Below, piece after piece: positions 7,149-13,501 of a stretch of 17,881 nucleotides of DNA. The position numbers were made by a program, and so were the translations under genes. Position 1 is the stretch's first letter; each line of letters opens with the position of its first letter. Source of the DNA: JBBTQJ01 sp038065755 (lineage in GTDB: Bacteria > Patescibacteriota > Minisyncoccia > Minisyncoccales > Staskawiczbacteraceae); the NCBI GenBank assembly GCA_038065755.1, contig JBBTQJ010000038.1, positions 1 to 17,881 of the forward strand. Reading direction: 5' to 3'. The notes beneath the pieces were generated by a model. The model was not told where the DNA came from, made no database searches, and was given only the letters and a program-made list of their open reading frames with translations.

Positions 7149-8407
7149 TATTTTATGATTTTAAATCCGCAATACTTTTGCAAAACTTTCGGCACTTTAA
7201 TTGACCCGTCTTTCTGCTGATAATTTTCCAATATAGCAATTAAAATTCGGGGCATTGCGATGGCGGTGCCGTTTAATGTATAAACAAAATTTTGTTTGCC
7301 GGTTTTGTCTTTGTATTTTATATTTAGTCGTCTAGCCTGAAAATCTGTGCAATTTGAGGTGGAGTGCGTTTCTCTGTATTTATTTTCAGACGGCATCCAA
7401 GTTTCAATGTCATATTTTGCCGCCGCTGGCCTGCCAAGGTCCCCAGCGCAGATATTTACAACTTGATATGGCAAGGCAAGCTGTTTCATTAATTTTTCTT
7501 CAATAGACAAAAGAAGTTGATGTTCTTTTTTTGAATCTTCTGGTTTTGAAAAAACAACCATTTCTAATTTATCAAACTGGTGAACCCTTAAAATGCCCTT
7601 TGTGTCTTTGCCGTAAGAGCCCGCTTCTCTGCGAAAACAAGTGGAAAAAGCAATATAGCGCAACGGCAAATCTTTTTCATTTAAAATTTCGTTGGCGTGC
7701 ATTGCTATTAATGGTTGTTCAGATGTTCCGGCTAAATAAAGTTTGTCTTCCGGCAGAAAATAAGCTTCTTTTTCGTCGGTTGCCTCAAAATATCCTGTTC
7801 CCCTAGCCATTTCGTCTTTTAACATTACTGGCGGAATCACGGGAATAAATTTTTCTTTTTTTAATGTGTCTATTGCTAAATTTATTAAAGCAAATTCAAG
7901 CAGGGGCAGTTCATTTTTTAAATATCCAAAACGCGACCCAGAAACTTTCCCGGCCCTTTCTGTGTCAATCAGGTCCAAGTTTTTTCCGATTTCCATATAA
8001 TCTTTTGACGCAAAACTAAACTTTGGCGGTTTCCCAACCTGTCGCATAATAACATTTCCAAAATCATCTTTTCCCACCGGTACATTGTCAAAAGGAATAT
8101 TCGGCAACTGCAAAAGTAAATTATTTAATTCCGTTTCTGTTTTTTTCAATTCCGGCTCCAATGCCTTAAATTTTTCTTTCAAATCCTTTGCTTTATTTAC
8201 AGCCGCCTCATCGTGCCCTGCCTGCGCAGGCGGGCCTGCCTTGCTTGTTTTATTTTGCTCTGCTTTTAAATTTTCTGATTTCACAATCAACTCCCTTCTT
8301 TTTTTATCCAACTCCAAAACAGCGTCAATATCGCACTTAATATTTTTTTTCTCGCACGCTTCTTTAACTTTTTGCGGATTTTCCCGAATAAAATTTATAT
8401 CCAACAT
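7148..8407 (-). CDS. serS: Seryl-tRNA synthetase
   Basis: SerRS charges tRNA-Ser with serine. The 419-residue protein has the expected N-terminal coiled-coil arm (about 28-110) that grips the long variable arm of tRNA-Ser. A class II catalytic core follows: TSEQPLIAMH, motif 2 with FRREAGSYGKDTKGILRVHQF, ETHSTSNCTDFQARR and motif 3 NGTAIAMPRILIAILENYQ. All core motifs look intact. Residues 60-64, PAQAG, in the arm are encoded by a diverged copy of the palindrome also found in two downstream genes. An insertion in the antiparallel arm could change its tip or register, yet the long arm tolerates length change. The ATG is preceded by AAGGGG, one of the few Shine-Dalgarno-like sites in the window. 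It is the first gene of a four-gene operon. Confidence 0.95.
   Translation of the reverse strand: MLDINFIRENPQKVKEACEKKNIKCDIDAVLELDKKRRELIVKSENLKAEQNKTSKAGPPAQAGHDEAAVNKAKDLKEKFKALEPELKKTETELNNLLLQLPNIPFDNVPVGKDDFGNVIMRQVGKPPKFSFASKDYMEIGKNLDLIDTERAGKVSGSRFGYLKNELPLLEFALINLAIDTLKKEKFIPVIPPVMLKDEMARGTGYFEATDEKEAYFLPEDKLYLAGTSEQPLIAMHANEILNEKDLPLRYIAFSTCFRREAGSYGKDTKGILRVHQFDKLEMVVFSKPEDSKKEHQLLLSIEEKLMKQLALPYQVVNICAGDLGRPAAAKYDIETWMPSENKYRETHSTSNCTDFQARRLNIKYKDKTGKQNFVYTLNGTAIAMPRILIAILENYQQKDGSIKVPKVLQKYCGFKIIK
8217..8234. repeat. Diverged PAQAG palindrome inside serS
   Basis: The bases CCTGCCTGCGCAGGCGGG keep the TGCGCA centre and pairing, with one G-T wobble. The reverse strand reads P-P-A-Q-A-G in frame. 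It is the third copy of the family in a single operon. Confidence 0.7.
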
Positions 8408-8422
8408 AATATTTTATTCCCC

Positions 8423-8450
8423 TTGACAAGGAGTTTTAAATTGCTATAAT
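8423..8450 (+). promoter_or_regulatory. Consensus sigma-70 promoter, forward, without a clear gene
   Basis: TTGACA (8423-8428) and TATAAT (8445-8450) are both perfect, with 16-bp spacing. The expected start is near 8457, directly before a hairpin terminator (8465-8506). No forward gene follows: the NYN gene beyond is on the other strand. It shares the CCCTTGACAA start of the forward promoters at 9038 and 13467. Confidence 0.65.
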
Positions 8451-8464
8451 TACTTATTACCATG

Positions 8465-8506
8465 AAAAAAACCCTTATGAGGTTCTGTCCTCATTGGGGG
8501 TTTTTT
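8465..8506. terminator. Bidirectional hairpin terminator
   Basis: An A-run and CCC...ATGAGG (8472-8482), a 6-nt loop, and CCTCAT...GGGG (8489-8500) are followed by TTTTTT. The same hairpin on the reverse strand ends in TTTTTTT. The NYN gene's stop codon (8475-8477) lies inside the stem, so the structure ends that gene and also stops transcripts from the forward promoter at 8423. Confidence 0.7.
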
Positions 8507-8999
8507 CTTTTACGGTGATTTTTAACTTATTTTTTTGGTTATCTAAATACAATAATGGTATGTTCTGTTTGCGCAATAAATATGAACATTTATTATTGGG
8601 GGAAATTACTATTCGTAAAGCATTTTTCTGCTTCAAGAAATCTACTAATTCAGCATAATCGCCATCGCTTGAAACAATCACTGCTTTTTCATAATTCTTT
8701 TCGTAAAAATCGCATGCCGCCTTTAAAACTAACGCGGCATCGCAATTACCTTTTACTTTTCCTGTTCCATTATAGGTTATTTCTTTGTAAATTAAAATAA
8801 ATCCCGATTCTTGCAAATAGGTGTATAAATTTTTATTTTTTGAAACAAGTCCAATAAATAAATATGCATTTATCACATTATATTTATCTTTCAGCCATTT
8901 CCTAAACTTTTTATAATCCAGTTTCCAACCCAACTCATCTACCCCATTATATAAATTGGCTCCGTCAATATATGCAAAATTGTTTTCTTTAGAAATCAT
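8475..8999 (-). CDS. NYN-domain (LabA/DUF88-like) putative ribonuclease
   Basis: NYN proteins have a PIN-like fold and are metal-dependent RNases or RNA-processing factors. The 174-residue protein matches over its full length: FAYIDGANLYNGV (8-20, Asp12), GNCDAALVLKAACDFYE (84-100, Asp87) and VSSDGDYAELVDFL (109-122, Asp112 and Asp114). These acidic residues are the expected metal ligands. A short polar C-terminal tail follows. The reverse-strand -10 TAGAAT (complement of 9006-9011, in an extended TGG context) ends only 6 nt before the ATG, so the transcript should begin at or next to the start codon: a leaderless mRNA. It is a single-gene unit, closed by the hairpin at 8465-8506, and diverges from the zinc-ribbon gene. 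RNA target unknown. Confidence 0.85.
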   Translation of the reverse strand: MISKENNFAYIDGANLYNGVDELGWKLDYKKFRKWLKDKYNVINAYLFIGLVSKNKNLYTYLQESGFILIYKEITYNGTGKVKGNCDAALVLKAACDFYEKNYEKAVIVSSDGDYAELVDFLKQKNALRIVISPNNKCSYLLRKQNIPLLYLDNQKNKLKITVKEKTPNEDRTS

Positions 9000-9005
9000 T
9001 ATTTT

Positions 9006-9034
9006 ATTCTACCAAACTTGCCAAATCCTCACAA
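9006..9034 (-). promoter_or_regulatory. Promoter of the NYN gene (in duplicated divergent block)
   Basis: On the reverse strand TTGTGA (complement of 9029-9034), 17 bp, then TGG-TAGAAT (complement of 9006-9011). Nearly the same sequence lies upstream of lysS at 13434-13462. The short distance to the ATG predicts a leaderless message. Confidence 0.55.
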
Positions 9035-9037
9035 CCC

Positions 9038-9065
9038 TTGACAAATAAACATAAAAGTTATAAAA
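9038..9065 (+). promoter_or_regulatory. Promoter of the zinc-ribbon gene
   Basis: TTGACA (9038-9043) is followed 15-16 bp later by TATAAA/ATAAAA (9059-9065), giving a start near 9072 and a leader of about 36 nt. An AGGGG at about 9094-9098 may serve as the ribosome site. The -35 is joined directly to the reverse promoter of the NYN gene. Confidence 0.5.
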
Positions 9066-9107
9066 TTAAATCGGTAAATTAACAACTTTAAACTAGGGGT
9101 TTGAAAC

Positions 9108-9416
9108 ATGGAACCATTACTTTGTCCGCGGTGCGAATGTGTTGTTGTGAAGACAACTTATAAATTTTGCAATCGTTGTGGTTGCAAACTACCTTTAAGT
9201 TCAGACCTTGAGCGATCTATGTTTGAAGTGGATTTAGATGAAATGGTTGGTATTACCGACGAGGTCGAACAAGAAGAGTGCAACGATGAATGTCATGCGC
9301 ACATGGCGAAGATGTTAAAAACCATTAATCGGATGGTGCGTGGAAACAAGGAAAAAGGTCCAACTCCGATAACTCATTGTCATAAATGCGGAAAAAAACT
9401 TCCAGAAATATTTTAA
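9108..9416 (+). CDS. Small zinc-ribbon protein of unknown function
   Basis: This 102-residue protein is the only convincing forward-strand coding gene here. It has a zinc-ribbon at the N-terminus (CPRC at 6-9 and CNRCGCKLP at about 21-29), an acidic middle with CNDECHAHM, and a second half-ribbon HCHKCGKKLP at the C-terminus. The paired cysteines would bind one or two zinc ions, and the middle helix is acidic. Such proteins often bind nucleic acids or partner proteins, but no function can be named. It has its own promoter (9038-9065), a Shine-Dalgarno-like AGGGG and a strong terminator at 9450-9479, so it is a stand-alone unit. Its codons look somewhat less A/T-rich than those of its neighbours. 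I do not recognise the family. Confidence 0.7.
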   Translation: MEPLLCPRCECVVVKTTYKFCNRCGCKLPLSSDLERSMFEVDLDEMVGITDEVEQEECNDECHAHMAKMLKTINRMVRGNKEKGPTPITHCHKCGKKLPEIF

Positions 9417-9449
9417 CTACATGTTATTTTTTTATCCATAGCATTATAA

Positions 9450-9479
9450 AGAGCGACCGTGCGGCCGCTCTATTTTTTT
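9450..9479 (+). terminator. Terminator of the zinc-ribbon gene
   Basis: AGAGCGACC (9450-9458), loop GTGC, and GGCCGCTCT form a nine-pair stem with one A-C mismatch, followed by ATTTTTTT. It lies 34 nt past the stop codon. Confidence 0.8.
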
Positions 9480-9488
9480 ATAAATAAT

Positions 9489-9536
9489 TCAAGCAATCAT
9501 AATAACTCGCGATCGCGAGTTATTATGATTGCTTGA
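9489..9536. repeat. Perfect 48-bp palindrome (family copy 1)
   Basis: Every base from 9489 to 9536 pairs with its mirror around GCGA/TCGC (centre between 9512 and 9513). The outer arms read TCAAGCAATCATAATAACT and its complement. It lies between the convergent zinc-ribbon and asnS genes and could act as a terminator or 3'-end stabiliser for asnS. A related copy is at 14058-14099. Confidence 0.85.
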
Positions 9537-9557
9537 TAATTAAAAATTGAAAGCTCG

Positions 9558-10849
9558 CTAAGGGTTTAGTCGGTTTATGGTGCGCGGGAAAGGAATGGTT
9601 TCGCGTATGTGCTGAACTCCGCAAACCCAGGCAGTAATTCTTTCAAGGCCGAAGCCGAATCCAGAGTGCGCAACAGAGCCGTATTTTCTTAAATCTAAAT
9701 ACCATTCAAAGGCAGGTTGTGGTAAATTATATTCTTTAATCCTTTTTAATAATTCGTCAAAATTATCTTCTCTTTGAGAGCCGCCGATAATTTCGCCAAG
9801 CCCTCTGGGGCCAACAAATCCGAACACAAAACGCGCGAATTATCTTCTGAATCGCGCTTCATATAAAATGCCTTAACTTCTTTGGGATAATGGGTTACAA
9901 AAATCGGATTGTCATATTGTTTGGTTAAGATTGTTTCGTCGTCTGCTCCCATATCATCTGTTTCTTTAACATCAGAACCAAGTTTCTGTAATTTTTTAAC
10001 TGCCTCTTTGTGGGTAATTTTATAAAACGGTTTTGAAATATTTTCCAATGGCTTTATATCCCTTTCCAGCATTGCCAGTTCTTGCTTATTTTTTTCTAAA
10101 ACTTGGCTTACCATATATCTTATCAAACTTTCCTGAATTTTTATGTTTTCTTCCATGTCAACAAATGCCATTTCGGCATCCATCATCCAAAACTCTGTTA
10201 AATGCCTGCGTGTTTTTGATTTTTCTGCGCGAAAAACTGGCCCAAAATCAAACACACGGCCGTGGGCAAAAATTGCGGCCTCCAGATAAAGCTGGCCCGA
10301 TTGCGACAAATAAGCTTTTTGCTCTTTAAAATAATCAATTTCAAAAAGCTCTGTCGTTCCTTCGCAGGCCGAAGGAGTTAAAATTGGAGAATCTATTTTT
10401 ATAAAATTATTTTGATTGAAAAATTCATAAGTTGCCAAAATCAAGGTATTTCTGATTCTTTGAATTGCCCACTGCCTTGAAGACCTAAGCCATAAATGCC
10501 TGTTGTCTAATAAAAAATCCGGGCCGTGCTCTTTTTTGGCAATGGGATATTCTTTTGCAATCTGGTAAAAATAAAAATCTTTAACATGTAATTCAAACTC
10601 TTCTTTTTTCGGGTGTTTGGAAACAATTGCAAAAATTTTAACCGAGGATTCTAAGGTTGCTTTTTGCGATTCCTCCCATTTTTCTTCCGACAGTTTATTG
10701 GTATCCAAGATCGCTTGGCAAAACCCAGACCCGTCTCTTATTAACCAAAAACCGATCTTCCCAGAAGACCGGAAATTCGCCACCCACCCCGAAATCTCCA
10801 CCTCTTTCCCCTCAAAATCTGCCAAATTAATAATCAACGCTTTTTTCAT
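9558..10849 (-). CDS. asnS: Asparaginyl-tRNA synthetase, interrupted by a 1-nt frameshift
   Basis: AsnRS charges tRNA-Asn. The reading frame from 10849 gives an OB-fold anticodon domain (VEISGWVANFR...FWLIRDGSGF), motif 1 (IDSPILTPSACEGTTELFEIDYF), motif 2 (FGPVFRAEKSKTRRHLTEFWMMDAEM) and LLAPEG. It then runs out of phase and would stop near 9746. The correct continuation lies in the -1 frame: LGEIIGGSQRED, YGSVAHSGFGFGLERI (motif 3) and the family-typical IRETIPFPRTINRLNP, ending at 9558. The break is at 9798-9799, where the codon after GGC (normally Tyr or Phe) is one base short. Because AsnRS is normally required, a sequencing or assembly error is the likeliest cause. A recent mutation or recoding is less likely, as no standard slippery heptamer is present. 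It lies 7 nt after the HExxH gene. Confidence 0.85.
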
Positions 10850-10856
10850 AATGAAA

Positions 10857-11819
10857 TTATTCTTTTGGTTGTTTTGTTTCTTCTCCTAATTTTCTAAAAA
10901 ATCCTTTGCCATATGTATCTTCTATCAAGCGGACAGTTTGTAATAAATTTCCGGTAAAATAAGTGTTAGCAAAAACATTGAAAACTTCTTCTTCAGATTT
11001 AAAATCATCTGGTTTTTTTTCACAAATATCATTAATTATTTGCCATAATTTTTCTCTTTCTTCCTTATATTGATATGGTTGCGCTCTAATGGTAGTATAA
11101 TACATACTAGATTCTTCTTTTGTGGTAGTTGTGGTTATATAAGAAATTTTATCGCCCTTAACAGATTTTTTTATCCATTTTTCCCTATCTTCAAGGTCTT
11201 TAGCAAGCGCTGGAATTGCATCAAAACATTCGGCATCAAATCTTTTCATAAGTTCTTCTGTTATTGCTTCGTCTACATCAACAAAATACATTTCTCTTTT
11301 TTGATCTTTTTTCTTAGCGACCACCAATCCTCCAACTCGAAAACTCCATGTTTCTTTTTCGGGGTTAGCGGTCACGGATTGAAAACCGCAAAAATGCATT
11401 AATTCGTGGGCGACCCTGCTGGCAAATACTAAATTATTTTCACTTTCACTGTTTCTAATAACTGCAACAAATTGAGAATCCTCATCATATCTGCCCCTGA
11501 TACTTTTTATACGTTCTCTTTGCTCGACAGGTAATGTATCATACTCGCATACATGAATATGATCTGGGGTTATCGGCGGCATCACTCCGCCATATTTTTT
11601 TATAAATTCCTGTAATTTTCCCAATATTCCATTTATTATTTCTATTTCTTCTGGAGTCTTTTCACTTTCAAGCGAAAATTTTTTCTGATTATCAAAACTC
11701 TCTTTTGAAGCATCTAATACTTCTTTTTCAACTTCGCGAGAAACGCCGGCGGCTCTCATTATACCAGAGGTTCTCTGAAATTCTTGTTTTTCTTCTTTAA
11801 ATTTTGGTTCGCCTTCCAT
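10857..11819 (-). CDS. Putative zinc metallopeptidase-like protein (HELMH motif)
   Basis: I do not recognise this 320-residue protein as a named family. It has VAHELMHFCGF (137-146 region), a HExxH zinc motif with His138, Glu139 and His142. About 40 residues later comes DEAITEEL (183-190), whose Glu184 fits the third ligand of gluzincin-type peptidases. An N-terminal polar, helical region (1-75) and a C-terminal helical region (about 245-320) surround this core. No signal peptide or membrane segment is seen, so it is probably cytoplasmic. It lies 7 nt before asnS on the same strand and is likely cotranscribed with it. A hairpin (11830-11855) ends 10 nt before the ATG. No Shine-Dalgarno. Catalysis is plausible but untested; the substrate is unknown. 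Confidence 0.6.
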   Translation of the reverse strand: MEGEPKFKEEKQEFQRTSGIMRAAGVSREVEKEVLDASKESFDNQKKFSLESEKTPEEIEIINGILGKLQEFIKKYGGVMPPITPDHIHVCEYDTLPVEQRERIKSIRGRYDEDSQFVAVIRNSESENNLVFASRVAHELMHFCGFQSVTANPEKETWSFRVGGLVVAKKKDQKREMYFVDVDEAITEELMKRFDAECFDAIPALAKDLEDREKWIKKSVKGDKISYITTTTTKEESSMYYTTIRAQPYQYKEEREKLWQIINDICEKKPDDFKSEEEVFNVFANTYFTGNLLQTVRLIEDTYGKGFFRKLGEETKQPKE

Positions 11820-11829
11820 GATTTTTTAT

Positions 11830-11855
11830 AGACCCGTGGACTGGTCCACGGGTCT
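11830..11855. terminator. Perfect 12-bp-stem hairpin between lysS and the HExxH gene
   Basis: AGACCCGTGGAC (11830-11841) and GTCCACGGGTCT (11844-11855) pair perfectly around TG. TTTTT follows on the forward strand only. On the reverse strand, where both genes lie, the sequence after it is A-rich, so it is not a standard lysS terminator. It may stop antisense transcription, weaken readthrough or protect an mRNA end. Confidence 0.55.
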
Positions 11856-11878
11856 TTTTGTCGCATAATAGTAAATAG

Positions 11879-13339
11879 TTATTTAGGACGCATCAATGGA
11901 AATATCTGGCAGTCTCGGCTGGGTTTGTCCATTAAAAAGGAAAATAACCTTTCGGAGACGCCGAAGCCGCAGGTTGGGGGCATTCCGTATTCTAAGGCTT
12001 CGACAAAATCCTTGTCATACATTTGCGCTTCTTCGTCGCCCTTGTCTCTCAATTTTTGCTGTTCTGCAAACCTCTCTGCCTGATCAATTGGGTCGTTAAG
12101 CTCTGAATAACCCTTGCCGTTTTCAGAGCCAGCTAAAATCACCTGAAATCTTTGAACTAATTTTTCGTTATTTTCCATTTTCTTTGCCAAAGGCTCCATC
12201 ACAATAGGCACATTTATTAAAAATCCTGGGCCTGAAATATTTTTACGGCAATATTTCCATAAGTTATCAATGGCGCGGGTAATGTTAAACCCTTTTTTGT
12301 CATAATTAATTTTTAGTTTCTGCAGGGCTTTTTCTATTTCTTGCAAACTGGCCTCTGTTATATTTACGCCGGTATATTTTGCAATTGTTGACTGGTAATC
12401 ATATTTTTCCCATTTTTTTGAAAGATCAACATCAAATCCGCGAATTTTAAACTTTAATGCGCCAAAAGTTTTTTTGGCAACATATTTATACATTTCTTCA
12501 ACTAATTTCATTCCCTGTTCATAATCGGCATAAGCCCAGTAAAATTCCATTTGGGTATAATCTTGCAAGTGTTCTGCGTCCATGCCCTCGTTCCTGAATT
12601 GCCTGCCAATTTCAAATGTTTTTTCAAATCCGGCAACCATCAACCGTTTTTGCCATAATTCTCCGGTTGAAATCCTTAAATAAACATCTATATCCAAAGC
12701 ATTGTGGTGTGTGATAAATGGCCTGGCATCGGCTCCGCCCGTAACTGTTTCTAAAACCGGAGTTTCAACTTCTAAAAACCTTTTTTCAATTAGAAATTCT
12801 CTCATTGAAGCCCAAAATACAGTTCTTTTTTTAATCATTTCTTTGACTTCTGGGTTAAATATAATATCTAAATATCTTTTTCTCAAACATTCTTCGGTGT
12901 CGCATAATCCGTGCCATTTTTCAGGCAAAGGCAAAAGCGACTTTGCCAACATTTTGTAGTCTTCTGCTTCAATTGTTTTTTCTCCTCTTTTTGTTGTAAA
13001 AAGAATTCCTTTTATTTCAACAAAGTCGCCAATATCAAAAACATCTAAAAAGAATTGATATCCTTTCTGTCCAAGTTTATCTTCTTTGATAATGGCCTGA
13101 ATTTTTTGGGTGCCATCTTGAATATCTAAAAAGGTCGCTCCCCCGTGGCCTCGTTGAGCCATTATTCTGCCAGCCAAAACAATTTGTTTTTTGCCTTTGG
13201 CTAATTTTGGAAAATTTTCCAGCGCTTCTGCAATTGTGTGAGTTCTTTTTGTTTTTGCCGGATAAGCCAAAATACCCGAAGCTTCCAGCTTTTTTAATTT
13301 TTGAATTCTTGTTTTGCGAAGTTCTTCAATTGTAGGCAT
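11879..13339 (-). CDS. lysS: Lysyl-tRNA synthetase, class II
   Basis: Class II LysRS charges tRNA-Lys. The 486-residue protein has an N-terminal OB-fold (about 50-140, with VLAGRIMAQRGHGGATFLDIQDGT), the linker RKRYLDIIFNPE, motif 1 around FLEVETPVLETVTGGADARPF, and motif 2 EIGRQFRNEGMDAEHLQDYTQMEFYWAY. A C-terminal motif 3, GMPPTCGFGVSERLFSFLMD, ends with FPLMRPK. Length is normal. Motif 3 departs from the common PTGGxGxGIDRL form: Cys replaces the first Gly and Ser-Glu replaces Gly-Ile-Asp, but the ATP-binding Arg is kept. This may be a lineage variant. The ATG at 13339 follows an A/T-rich leader of about 90 nt that can fold on itself. The likely promoter is at 13434-13462, back to back with that of the structured RNA. 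Confidence 0.95.
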   Translation of the reverse strand: MPTIEELRKTRIQKLKKLEASGILAYPAKTKRTHTIAEALENFPKLAKGKKQIVLAGRIMAQRGHGGATFLDIQDGTQKIQAIIKEDKLGQKGYQFFLDVFDIGDFVEIKGILFTTKRGEKTIEAEDYKMLAKSLLPLPEKWHGLCDTEECLRKRYLDIIFNPEVKEMIKKRTVFWASMREFLIEKRFLEVETPVLETVTGGADARPFITHHNALDIDVYLRISTGELWQKRLMVAGFEKTFEIGRQFRNEGMDAEHLQDYTQMEFYWAYADYEQGMKLVEEMYKYVAKKTFGALKFKIRGFDVDLSKKWEKYDYQSTIAKYTGVNITEASLQEIEKALQKLKINYDKKGFNITRAIDNLWKYCRKNISGPGFLINVPIVMEPLAKKMENNEKLVQRFQVILAGSENGKGYSELNDPIDQAERFAEQQKLRDKGDEEAQMYDKDFVEALEYGMPPTCGFGVSERLFSFLMDKPSRDCQIFPLMRPK

Positions 13340-13343
13340 ATTT

Positions 13344-13430
13344 AATTAAGTTAAAAGTCTAAAGTCAAAAGTTAAAAATATATTTTTTTATTGTATATTT
13401 TACTTTTAATTTTTGACTTTTAATTTTTAA
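13344..13430. other. A/T-rich inverted repeat in the lysS leader
   Basis: AAAGTCAAAAGTTAAAAATATA (13359-13380 area) and TATATTTTACTTTTAATTTTTGACTTT (13394-13420 area) are largely complementary and bracket a short A/T loop. On the reverse strand the structure would lie in the untranslated leader of lysS. Nothing resembling a T-box or other known riboswitch is visible; the composition is so simple that the pairing could be incidental. Confidence 0.35.
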
Positions 13431-13433
13431 TTT

Positions 13434-13462
13434 ATTCTACCAAACTTGACAAATCCCCACAA
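13434..13462 (-). promoter_or_regulatory. lysS: Likely lysS promoter (in duplicated divergent block)
   Basis: On the reverse strand TTGTGG (complement of 13457-13462), 17 bp, then TGG-TAGAAT (complement of 13434-13439), an extended -10. It is the same arrangement as the NYN promoter at 9006-9034, with two substitutions in the shared stretch. Confidence 0.5.
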
Positions 13463-13466
13463 CCCC

Positions 13467-13495
13467 TTGACAATGGTTTTGTAATATGCTAACAT
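13467..13495 (+). promoter_or_regulatory. Promoter of the large structured RNA
   Basis: TTGACA (13467-13472), 17 bp, TAACAT (13490-13495). The predicted start is near 13502. The -35 is a perfect consensus and follows ACCCC directly, as in the forward promoter at 9038. Confidence 0.6.
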
Positions 13496-13501
13496 TAAAA
13501 C

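Noticed and set aside
8462..8518. 18-codon forward frame after the promoter at 8423
   Set aside because: It runs through the terminator stem and overlaps the NYN coding end; no ribosome site.
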